Assembly (NCBI RefSeq): GCF_030657435.1
Contig: NZ_JAUTWS010000023.1
Coordinates: forward strand, 35,742-99,741
Length of the DNA stretch: 64,000 bases
Origin: Paracraurococcus lichenis
Lineage (GTDB): Bacteria > Pseudomonadota > Alphaproteobacteria > Acetobacterales > Acetobacteraceae
Direction of reading: 5' to 3'
Part shown: one piece after another, positions 1-7,083 of the stretch
How the letters are laid out: the number at the start of each line of letters is the position of its first letter
Position numbering within the stretch: the stretch's first letter is position 1
Translations under genes and position numbers: made by a program
The notes under the pieces: model-generated
The model's database searches: none
The model's input: the letters and a program-made list of their open reading frames with translations, nothing else
What the model was told of the DNA's origin: nothing

Positions 1-204
1 GCCCGGATGGGTGTGGCGGGCGATCACCGTCTCCGCCGGCGCCTCCAGCGTCATCAGGATCGAGATCTTGCCGTCGCCGGGATAGTCGATGGTGCTGAGA
101 GTCTTGCGCTGCACGCCCTGGGCCTGCGCCGGCTCGACGCCCGTGGCGATCAGGCCGACCGCGCTGCAGATGGCGCAGGTGATGAAGCCGCGACGGGATG
201 CCAT
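1..204 (-). CDS. Cupin domain protein with signal peptide, partial (cut by window edge)
   Basis: Only the first 68 residues are inside the window. The protein begins MASRRGFITCAICSAVGLIA and has an apparent cleavage region at EPAQAQG, so it is probably exported, possibly by Tat (SRRGF). The mature part contains ETVIARHTHPG, the start of a cupin metal-binding motif (HxH after an acidic strand). An AGGAGG ribosome site lies about eight bases before the ATG (202-204). Small secreted cupins of this kind have no fixed function. The call rests on the visible motif; the rest of the fold is off-window. Confidence 0.75.
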   Translation of the reverse strand, partial: MASRRGFITCAICSAVGLIATGVEPAQAQGVQRKTLSTIDYPGDGKISILMTLEAPAETVIARHTHPG

Positions 205-391
205 GACGTGTGTCCTCCTCGGGTGTTTCGATCCCGGGACGCTAGAGCAGATCGCCGCGGCGTGGAAACGCCCTGCGGCGTGACCCTGTCCGGACCACCA
301 GCGCCCGGCGGCGCCGGCGCGTGCAAGCCGCTTGGCCCGCCCGCGCGGCGCGCGCTAGGCTGGATGGCCAAGAAGAACACAGGAGGCGTCC

Positions 392-805
392 ATGCCCGAC
401 GGGGCGAGCAAGCCGATGCGCCAGCGCCTGACGAAGGACGAGCCCTCGCCGCCTTCGGTCTTCCTCGACGTGCCGAATATGCCCTGGGAGGAGACCAAGT
501 TCCCCGGCATCAAGTGCAAGACGCTCTACAGCGACGGCAGCGGCATGGCGACGCTGCTGCTCGAGCTCGAGCCCGGCGCGGTGGTGCCGCTGCACGAGCA
601 CACGGCGATCGAGCAGACCTATGTCCTCGCCGGCCATTTCGTCGACGAGGAAGGCGAGTGCCTGCCCGGCCAGTTCGTCTGGCGGCCGGAGGGCAACACG
701 CATGTCGCCTGGGCCGGGAAGGAAGGCGCGACCATCCTCGGCATCTTCCTCCGGCCCAACATCTTCGCCGATGGCCGGCCCTTCTTCACGCAGGACAGGC
801 CGTAG
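392..805 (+). CDS. Cupin domain protein (ChrR-type)
   Basis: A 137-residue cytoplasmic protein made of one cupin barrel. The metal-binding strand pair is visible: PLHEHTAIEQTYVLAGHF (residues 70-87) gives the HxH, E and H ligands, and a later WRPEGNTHVAW supplies the second cupin motif. This resembles the stand-alone C-terminal half of ChrR anti-sigma factors and the ChrR-like cupin family. No zinc-finger anti-sigma domain and no sigma gene are next to it, so a regulatory role is not supported. A good AGGAGG precedes the ATG. It is divergent from the cupin at the window edge; substrate unknown. Confidence 0.8.
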   Translation: MPDGASKPMRQRLTKDEPSPPSVFLDVPNMPWEETKFPGIKCKTLYSDGSGMATLLLELEPGAVVPLHEHTAIEQTYVLAGHFVDEEGECLPGQFVWRPEGNTHVAWAGKEGATILGIFLRPNIFADGRPFFTQDRP

Positions 806-950
806 CCGCCCGTCCCGCCATGCACGGCCGCGGCCCGGGGAAGGCCGCGGCCGTGCACCCCGCCCGGGCGCGGGGCGGCGCCGATGGGCGGGATGGCCGG
901 GTGGGGGGAAGCAGCCCGGCCATGACGCGGGGGGACGGCCGTCGCGCCGG

Positions 951-2066
951 CTAGAGCAGCTCCAATTGCCGCGGCTCCGCCCGCTCCGGCGGCGGGGCGA
1001 ACTGGCCGCAGTCGAGCGGCTGGCTGCGGGCATTCGTGCCGGAGAGGCCGAGCCGCGCCGCCGCCACCTGGAAGCGCTGCGCCAGCATGTCGGCATAGGC
1101 GCCGGTGCCGGTCTGCCGCAGGCCCCAGCGGCTGTCATAGGCGCGGCCGCCGCGCGTCTCCCGCACCAGGGCGAGCACCCGCGCCGCCCGGTCCGGCACA
1201 TGCGCCTGCAGCCATTCCTCGAACATCTGCCGGATCTCGAGCGGCAGGCGCAGCAGGACGTAGCCCGCGCGGGTGGCGCCGGCCCTGCAGGATTCGGACA
1301 GAATGCGCTCCAGCTCCGCGTCGTTCAGCCCGGGGATCATCGGCGCCGCGAGCACGCCGGTCGGCACGCCCGCCTGGGTCAGCGCCGCGATGGCCTGCAG
1401 CCGGCGCCAGGGCGCGGCGGCGCGGGGCTCCATCCGCCGGGCGAGGTTCGCATCCAGCGTCGTGACGGACAGGCAGACATGCACCAGGTTGCGCCGCGCC
1501 ATGCGGGTCAGGATGTCGAGGTCGCGCAGCACGCCGGCCGACTTGGTCACGATGGTGACGGGGTGACCGAAGCGCTCCAGCACCTCCAGCACCTGCCGGG
1601 TGATCAGCAGGCTGCGCTCGATCGGCTGGTAGGGGTCGGTATTGGCGCCGAGCGCGACGGGCCGCGGCTCGTAGCCCGGGCGGCGCAGTTCCTTCTCCAG
1701 CAGCGCCGGCAGGTCGGGCTTGAAGAGCAGCTTGGTCTCGAAATCCAGGCCGGGGGAATAGCCGACATAGGCATGGCTCGGCCGGGCATAGCAGTAGACG
1801 CAGCCATGCTCGCAGCCGCGATAGGGGTTCAGCGACCGGTCGAAGCCGATATCGGGACTGTCGTTGAAGGTGAGGGCGGTCTTCGCCCTCTCCCGCAGCA
1901 GCGTGGTCGGCAGCGGCGGCAACTCGGAGAAATCGGCCAGTGTGTCCCAGCCGTCGTCGAAGGCCTCGCGCGCCGTGGACTCGTACCGGATGGCGGGATT
2001 CGACACCGCGCCGCGGCCCTTGCGCAGCCCCGGCAGCCCGGCAGAAGCGGAGAGACCATCCGGCAT
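951..2066 (-). CDS. PA0069-family radical SAM protein (spore photoproduct lyase-like)
   Basis: 371 residues from the ATG at 2066; an upstream TTG at 2123 in the same frame is less likely. The radical SAM cluster motif CX3CX2C is present at about residues 85-92 (CEHGCVYCY), preceded by NPYRGC as in spore-photoproduct-lyase-like proteins. Family members are found alone in many proteobacteria and their reaction is unknown; relation to SplB makes DNA-lesion repair plausible. Two LexA-type GTTC-N7-GTTC boxes lie directly upstream (2073-2087 and 2124-2138), which suggests SOS control. The divergent neighbour is an arsenosugar-type glycosyltransferase gene with no obvious functional link. Confidence 0.85.
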   Translation of the reverse strand: MPDGLSASAGLPGLRKGRGAVSNPAIRYESTAREAFDDGWDTLADFSELPPLPTTLLRERAKTALTFNDSPDIGFDRSLNPYRGCEHGCVYCYARPSHAYVGYSPGLDFETKLLFKPDLPALLEKELRRPGYEPRPVALGANTDPYQPIERSLLITRQVLEVLERFGHPVTIVTKSAGVLRDLDILTRMARRNLVHVCLSVTTLDANLARRMEPRAAAPWRRLQAIAALTQAGVPTGVLAAPMIPGLNDAELERILSESCRAGATRAGYVLLRLPLEIRQMFEEWLQAHVPDRAARVLALVRETRGGRAYDSRWGLRQTGTGAYADMLAQRFQVAAARLGLSGTNARSQPLDCGQFAPPPERAEPRQLELL

Positions 2067-2072
2067 GGCGGC

Positions 2073-2138
2073 GTTCCCATTCTGTTCGTTAGCACCTTGC
2101 CGGGTTCCCCGGCCCGGTGTCAAGAACAGTTTGGGAAC
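2073..2138. promoter_or_regulatory. Pair of inverted LexA-type boxes (GTTC-N7-GTTC)
   Basis: Plus strand 2073-2087 reads GTTCCCATTCTGTTC. Minus strand 2138-2124 reads GTTCCCAAACTGTTC. They match at 13 of 15 positions and both fit the alphaproteobacterial SOS box GTTC-N7-GTTC. A perfect TTGACA (minus strand, 2123-2118) abuts the second box, though I see no good -10 at normal spacing. The pair sits between the radical SAM gene and the divergent glycosyltransferase. Confidence 0.65.
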
Positions 2139-2155
2139 ACTTGGTTAAGAAAGCC

Positions 2156-2830
2156 TTGGAACAAAGCCCGACCATCGTCATCCCGACGCTGAATGCCGCG
2201 GCCGGCCTCGCCGCGACGCTCGCCGCCTGCGCCGAGGCCGGGGCGGAGATCCTCGTCGCCGATGCCGGCAGCACTGACGGCACGGCGGCGATCGCCCGCG
2301 CCGCCGGGGCGCGGCTGGTGCAGGCGCCGCACGGGCGGGGGATGCAGCTTGCCGCCGGGGCGGCGGAAGCGCGGGGGGACTGGCTGTTCTTCCTGCATGC
2401 CGACACGCGGCCGGCGTCGGGCTGGTCGGCGGCCGCGCGCGCCTTCATGGCCGGTCCCGGCAACCGCGGCCGCGCCGCGCATTTCGCCTTCGCCCTCGAT
2501 GATCCCTCGCCCGAGGCGCGGCGGCTGGAGCGGCTGGTGGCCTGGCGCTGCCGCGCGCTCGCGCTGCCCTATGGCGACCAGGGGCTGCTGCTCTCCCGCG
2601 CGCTGTATGAGGCCGTGGGCGGGTTCCGGCCCATCCCGCTGATGGAGGATGTGGACCTGGTCCGCCGCCTGGGCCGGCGGCGGATCGTCGGGCTGCCCGT
2701 CCCTGCCGTCACCTCGGCCGAGCGCTGGCGGCGGGAGGGCTGGCGCCGCCGCTCGGCGCGCAACCTGGCCTGCCTGTCGCTCTGGTTTCTCGGCGTGCCG
2801 CCGCGGCTGATCCGGAAGCTCTATGCATGA
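2156..2830 (+). CDS. TIGR04283-family arsenosugar biosynthesis glycosyltransferase
   Basis: Family 2 glycosyltransferase of about 224 residues. The N-terminal strand TIVIPTLN, the nucleotide-sugar motif VADAGSTDGT and the metal-binding FLHADTRP are all visible, with the acceptor-side MEDVDLVRRL near the C-terminus. TIGR04283 proteins occur with TIGR04282 proteins in arsenosugar-type clusters, and that partner follows here with a 4-bp ATGA overlap. I chose the TTG at 2156; a GTG at 2117 is in frame but would place a LexA-type box inside the coding region. No arsenite methyltransferase gene is in the window, so the true substrate is open. Confidence 0.85.
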   Translation: MEQSPTIVIPTLNAAAGLAATLAACAEAGAEILVADAGSTDGTAAIARAAGARLVQAPHGRGMQLAAGAAEARGDWLFFLHADTRPASGWSAAARAFMAGPGNRGRAAHFAFALDDPSPEARRLERLVAWRCRALALPYGDQGLLLSRALYEAVGGFRPIPLMEDVDLVRRLGRRRIVGLPVPAVTSAERWRREGWRRRSARNLACLSLWFLGVPPRLIRKLYA

Positions 2831-3405
2831 GGGGCGACACGCTGATCGTCTTCGCCCGCGCGCCGCGCCTCGGCACCGTCAAGCGGCGGCTGGCAGCCGG
2901 GATCGGCGACATGGCGGCGCTGCGCTTCTACAAGGGGCAACTCCGGCGAATGATGCGGGAGGTGGGGCGCGACCGCCGCTGGCGGACGGTGCTGGCCGTC
3001 ACGCCGGACCGACCGCGCTGGCCCACCGGCCTGGCCGCGGTGGGGCAGGGGCGGGGCGACCTCGGCCAGCGGATGGGCCGGGCGCTGGCGCGGCACCGGC
3101 GGGCGGTGCTGGTCGGCTGCGACATCCCGGGGCTCAAGCGGGCGGATGTTGCCGCGGCCTTCCGGGCGCTCGGCCGGGCGCAGGCGGTGTTCGGTCCTGC
3201 GGAGGATGGCGGCTACTGGCTGGTGGGCTTCGGCCCGCGCCGGCCGCCGGCGCCCTTCGCCCGGGTGCGCTGGTCGACTGAGCATGCGCTGGCTGACACG
3301 CTGGCGAATTGCCGCGGCCATCGCATCGCGTTGCTGCGCCGGCTGCGGGACGTGGATACCGCCGCCGACCTCCGCGCCCTCGGTCCGCCCCGCGAAGGCG
3401 GCTGA
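2827..3405 (+). CDS. TIGR04282-family arsenosugar biosynthesis glycosyltransferase (DUF2064)
   Basis: 192-residue nucleotidyltransferase-fold (GT-A like) protein. Visible family marks are FARAPRLGTVKRRLA at the N-terminus (residues 9-23), GDLGQRMGRAL, GCDIPGLKRADV and the GPAEDGGYWLVG loop. It overlaps the upstream TIGR04283 gene by four bases and is probably translationally coupled to it. The pair is usually annotated as arsenosugar biosynthesis, but assignment is by co-occurrence only. Downstream (3406-3568) there is no gene before the convergent ankyrin gene. Confidence 0.88.
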   Translation: MRGDTLIVFARAPRLGTVKRRLAAGIGDMAALRFYKGQLRRMMREVGRDRRWRTVLAVTPDRPRWPTGLAAVGQGRGDLGQRMGRALARHRRAVLVGCDIPGLKRADVAAAFRALGRAQAVFGPAEDGGYWLVGFGPRRPPAPFARVRWSTEHALADTLANCRGHRIALLRRLRDVDTAADLRALGPPREGG

Positions 3406-3568
3406 GGCGTCGCCGCCGCATGGCCGAATGCCGGGCGGCCGGAGCGGCGCCAGGGATGCCGCGCAACGGAAGCGCGCTCTCGCAAGCCGAGCGGCCGCGT
3501 CCTCGACCCCGTTCCGAGCCTCGCCTGCGCTCGACCGGGCCGGGCGTGCCCGATCCGACGAAGTCGGT

Positions 3569-4234
3569 TCAGCCGCGGCCGCGCCGCGCGGGCGCTGCCG
3601 GCGCGGATACCGGTGCGGCTGCCCCCGCCGGCCGGCCCGCATCGAAGCCGAGGAACCCGATCTCCGGATTGGCCGCGCCGCCATCCCCGGCCCAGAGCCG
3701 CGGGTTGCGCACGACCGGGGCCGGCATCGGCACGCCGCGCTCGGCGGCCGGCGCGGGCACCGGCGGCTCGGCCGGGCGGCGGCCGCGGGCGGCGGGCGCC
3801 GGCTTCACCGGCGGCTCCTCCTCCGGCGGCCCGGCCACCCGCGTGCCGCCCCGGACCGAGAGCAGGTAGAACATGATCTCGTTCCGCCCCTGATCGACCG
3901 CCGCATCCACTGGCGTCAGGCCGAGCACGTTCCGCGCCTCGAGATCGGCGCCGCGCGCCACCGCATCCCGCGCCGCGGCGATGTCGCCGCGGTTGATGGC
4001 GTCGAACAGCGCCGCATTGGGCGAGAGCACCTGGGTCGGGTCGCCCGGGATCGGCGCCGGTGCGTCGCGGTTCTGCAGCCCGGGCAGGGCGGGCGGCGGC
4101 GGCCGGGTGGCGTTCTGCGAGGCATCCGGCCGCGGCACGCGGCTCGGGCCGCGGGCGAACTGCGCAGCGGCCTCGCCGGAGGGCAGGGCGAGGGCGATCA
4201 GGGCGAGCGGCAGCAGACGGGCAGGGGCGCGCAT
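3569..4234 (-). CDS. Exported ankyrin-repeat protein
   Basis: 221 residues with a signal peptide (LALIALALPSGEAAAQ, cleavage near residue 25). Residues 70-125 hold about one and a half ankyrin repeats (NAALFDAINRGDIAAARDAV and a following GLTPVDAAVDQGRNEIMFYL). The rest is proline/alanine-rich and probably disordered. Similar short secreted ankyrin proteins are common in Acetobacteraceae, with no known partner. It is transcribed in the same direction as the downstream end of the MoxR-type operon but separated from it by about 95 bp, so membership in that operon is uncertain. Confidence 0.75.
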   Translation of the reverse strand: MRAPARLLPLALIALALPSGEAAAQFARGPSRVPRPDASQNATRPPPPALPGLQNRDAPAPIPGDPTQVLSPNAALFDAINRGDIAAARDAVARGADLEARNVLGLTPVDAAVDQGRNEIMFYLLSVRGGTRVAGPPEEEPPVKPAPAARGRRPAEPPVPAPAAERGVPMPAPVVRNPRLWAGDGGAANPEIGFLGFDAGRPAGAAAPVSAPAAPARRGRG

Positions 4235-4328
4235 GGCGCCTGCTTACCGCGCTCCGCCACAGGCCGCCAGCCAGGGCGGATCGCCGCAGGGCAGAAACGC
4301 TTACAGGCGCAAAACCTCCGGCAGCGCC

Positions 4329-4679
4329 CTACCGGCACCCATTCCCGCGGAAGGTGAAGCCCGCCACGCGCCCCTGCCGCACGCCGAAGGTGATGCTGCA
4401 GACCCGGTTGATGACCAGCGGCGGGGAGTAGATCGGCGCCCCCCAGCGCCGATAGGGGCCGCCCGGCCAGAAGGGGTCGCCCGGATAGACCGTGCTGGTG
4501 CGGTCCTCGTATTGCAGGAAGCGCGTGCCCTCGGCCTCATAGGTCGCGTTCGGCACGCCGAGCGCACCGACCAGCTCGGCCTCCGTCCTGCCGACCAGCG
4601 GCTGCAGCCGCGCCTCGAGCGGCGGCTCCTGCGCGCAGGCAGCCAGCGCCAGCAGGGTCAGGAACAGCAATCGCCGCAT
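4329..4679 (-). CDS. Small lipoprotein of the MoxR/DUF4159 operon
   Basis: 116 residues with a clear lipoprotein signal: MRRLLFLTLLALAAC, lipid-modified Cys at residue 15. The mature part (LVGRTEAELVGALGVPNATYEAEGTRFLQYED) resembles small outer-membrane SmpA/BamE-like folds in which a short helix is followed by a tyrosine-rich strand, but similarity is only suggestive. Two further cysteines (94 and 115) could form a disulfide. The ATG overlaps the stop of the upstream membrane-protein gene by one base, so it is the last gene of that operon. Confidence 0.75.
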   Translation of the reverse strand: MRRLLFLTLLALAACAQEPPLEARLQPLVGRTEAELVGALGVPNATYEAEGTRFLQYEDRTSTVYPGDPFWPGGPYRRWGAPIYSPPLVINRVCSITFGVRQGRVAGFTFRGNGCR

Positions 4680-6769
4680 CAGCGCCCCTCGCGCCGCCAC
4701 GCCAGCACCGCGACGCCGAGGATGAGCGGCAGGGCCAGCCAGGGCGGCAGCAGCGGCAGGGCGGCGATCCCGGTCACCGTATGGTCGCCGTTGCGCCGCA
4801 GGCCGATCCAGTTGGCGCCCTGCGCGTCGCGGCCCGGCGCCACGCGGCGCAGTTCCGGCAGCGCCGGCTCCGCCCCGGTGCCGAGCCAGCGCTGCCCCCC
4901 GCCCGTCGCGGCCAGGATGGGCGCCAGCCGCGCGCCATCGGCGCGGAGGTCGGCGATCTCCAGCGGATTGGTATTGGCGGCGGCGACGAAGGTCGTGCGC
5001 TTGCCGTCCGTCACCTGCCAGACGCCCGGCTGCTCCGCCGGCATCTCCGCCGTGGCGCGGCCGCCCGCGCCGGCCTGCAGCGGCATGCGGCGCGCGCTGC
5101 CGTCCGGGGCGGTGATCGTCACCTCGGGCGGTGGCCCGGCCTCGACGCTGCGGCGGAGGACGCGCAGCCGCCCGGCCTCGATGCGGGCGGTCAGGTCCTC
5201 CTCCTCCAGCTCCGGCTCGCGCATCAGCCAATGGGCGGCGCGGCGCAGCAACTCGGCCTGCGGCCCGCCGCCGTCATGCCCGCGCGACCAGAGCCAGATA
5301 TGGTCGGAGAGCAGCAGCGCGACCCGGCCCTCCCCGACCCGATCGAGGACCATGAGCGGGGCGCCGCCGGCCGCCTCCATGACCGTGGTCCCGCCGCGGG
5401 TATCGGCGCGCATGCTGCGGTACCAGCGGCCCCAGCTCGCCTCGTGCTGCTCGTCCGGGTTGGCGCCGGTCAGCCCTTCCGTCACCGGATGGCGGGCGCC
5501 GAGGGCGGTCACCATCGGCCGGAAGGCCCCCTCCGCCGCGCCGTTGCCGCCGCCCTGCGGCGGCCGCGCCGGCAGCACGGCGCCGAGCGGCGTCGAGGCG
5601 AGGCTGACGGGGCCGGCGAATTCCGGCCCCACCGACATCAGCAGCGCGCCGCCGCCGCGGACATAGTCGGCGATGTTGCGGAGATAGGCCGGCGGCAGGA
5701 TGCCGCGATTGGCGAAGCGGTCGAAGACGACCAGGTCGAACTCGCGGAGCTTCACCTGGAACAGCTCGCGGACGGGGAAGGCGATCAGCGCCAGCTCATT
5801 CAGCGGCGTCAGGTCGTCCTTCTCCGGCGGGCGGAGGATGGTGAAGTGAACGAGATCGACGCCCGGATCGGCCTTCAGCAGGCGGCGCCAGGTGCGCTCG
5901 CCGGCATGCGGCTCGCCGCTCACCAGCAGCACGCGCAGCCGGTCGCGCACGCCCGTCACCGTGACCACGGCGCGGTTGTTGAGCTCGGAGACCTCGCCCG
6001 GCCGCGCCTCGGCGGCGAGCTCGATGACGGTCGGTCCGCCGCGCTCGATCGGCACCTCGATGCGGTGCTCGCGGCCCACCGGCACGCTCTCGATCCGCGG
6101 CGGCTGGCCGTCCCGGCGGATGGAGAGGCGGGCGGCGCCGCCCGCGTTCGGCACCCCGAGATCGTCCACCGCCACCCGCAGCTCGACCGCGCGGCCGACG
6201 ATGCCGAAGCCCGGCGCCTCGATGATGCGCAGCCGCCGGTCCACCTCGCCGGGCTTGCCGGGGAGCAGGAGGTGGAAGGGCGCCTCGACGGGGGAGGCCG
6301 CCGGGACGTCGTGCACCTGGCCGTCGCTCAGCGCGATGACGCCGGCGAGGCGCGGGCGCGGGATCTCCGCCAGCGCCCGCTCCATGGCGGTGAAGAGGCG
6401 CGTGCCCTGGTTGCCCGCCTCCGGCACCTCGACGGTGCGCAGCTCCAGCTCGGGCAGCTTGCCGGCGCGCGCCTCGATGGCGGCGCGGGCGGCCTCGAGC
6501 TGCTTCGCGCGGTCGCCGATGCGGGCGCTGTCGGAGCGGTCGACGACCAGCAGGGCGATGTCGGGCCGCGTCTCGCGCGTCTCCTCGACCAGCCGCGGAT
6601 TGGCCAGCGCGAGGAGGATGAGGGCGAAGGCGAGCGCCCGCAGCGGCGTGCCCCGCGCCCGCCGCCAGAGCGCCGGGACGAGGGAGAGCGCCGCGACCGC
6701 GGCGAGGGCGCCGAGCAGCCAGAGCGGCAGGACGGGGGCGAGGTCGATGCCGGCGAGGGCCTGGGTCAT
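4679..6769 (-). CDS. Large inner-membrane protein with glutamine amidotransferase-like/VWA-like domains
   Basis: 696 residues. Two N-terminal transmembrane helices (residues 13-32 and 43-60, the latter ending in LANPRL) are followed by a von Willebrand-like periplasmic domain (PDIALLVVDRSDSARIGDRA, then GVIALSDGQVHD). A middle segment with RVLLVSGEPHAGERTWRRLL and a YVRGGGALLMSVGPEFAG loop is typical of the GATase-like domain in these proteins. A last helix lies at the C-terminus (LPLLPPWLALPLILGVAVLAWRR). Such proteins accompany MoxR and DUF58 proteins and are thought to act in envelope quality control. The role is inferred from that context. Confidence 0.75.
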   Translation of the reverse strand: MTQALAGIDLAPVLPLWLLGALAAVAALSLVPALWRRARGTPLRALAFALILLALANPRLVEETRETRPDIALLVVDRSDSARIGDRAKQLEAARAAIEARAGKLPELELRTVEVPEAGNQGTRLFTAMERALAEIPRPRLAGVIALSDGQVHDVPAASPVEAPFHLLLPGKPGEVDRRLRIIEAPGFGIVGRAVELRVAVDDLGVPNAGGAARLSIRRDGQPPRIESVPVGREHRIEVPIERGGPTVIELAAEARPGEVSELNNRAVVTVTGVRDRLRVLLVSGEPHAGERTWRRLLKADPGVDLVHFTILRPPEKDDLTPLNELALIAFPVRELFQVKLREFDLVVFDRFANRGILPPAYLRNIADYVRGGGALLMSVGPEFAGPVSLASTPLGAVLPARPPQGGGNGAAEGAFRPMVTALGARHPVTEGLTGANPDEQHEASWGRWYRSMRADTRGGTTVMEAAGGAPLMVLDRVGEGRVALLLSDHIWLWSRGHDGGGPQAELLRRAAHWLMREPELEEEDLTARIEAGRLRVLRRSVEAGPPPEVTITAPDGSARRMPLQAGAGGRATAEMPAEQPGVWQVTDGKRTTFVAAANTNPLEIADLRADGARLAPILAATGGGQRWLGTGAEPALPELRRVAPGRDAQGANWIGLRRNGDHTVTGIAALPLLPPWLALPLILGVAVLAWRREGR

Positions 6770-7083
6770 GGCGTGGCCTCCGCCGGCAGGCCGTGCCTGG
6801 CACGGAGCGCTGCGACATCCTCTCCGGCCATGGCCATCCGCATCTCCGCCTGCGCGCGGATCGCGGCGCAGAGCCCCGGCAGCAGGGGCTCATGCGCGCA
6901 GCGCGCATCCATCTCGGTGTAGACCAGGTCGCGCTCCACCGGTTCCCAGGTCGAGAGGTCGGCGAGGTTGTGCCGCGCCTGCACCTCGAGGTGGTCGAGC
7001 GCACGCAGCAGCCGGGATCCGGCCGTCCCGCCCGCCTCGTACTCCTCCCGGAGGTCGAGCAGCATGCCTGCCTCCGGGCTCAA
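6766..7083 (-). CDS. Small conserved protein of the MoxR/DUF58 cluster
   Basis: 105-residue soluble, mostly helical protein with no signal peptide or membrane segment. I do not recognise a named family. It overlaps both neighbours by four bases (ATGA junctions), so it is certainly co-translated with the DUF4159 protein before it and the amidotransferase-like protein after it. Its conserved place in such clusters would suggest an adaptor role, which is inference only. Confidence 0.7.
   Translation of the reverse strand: MSPEAGMLLDLREEYEAGGTAGSRLLRALDHLEVQARHNLADLSTWEPVERDLVYTEMDARCAHEPLLPGLCAAIRAQAEMRMAMAGEDVAALRARHGLPAEATP

Noticed and set aside
2095..2123. Complete sigma-70 promoter next to the second LexA-type box
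   Set aside because: The TTGACA is perfect but no acceptable -10 exists at 16-18 bp, so only the -35-like match is noted.
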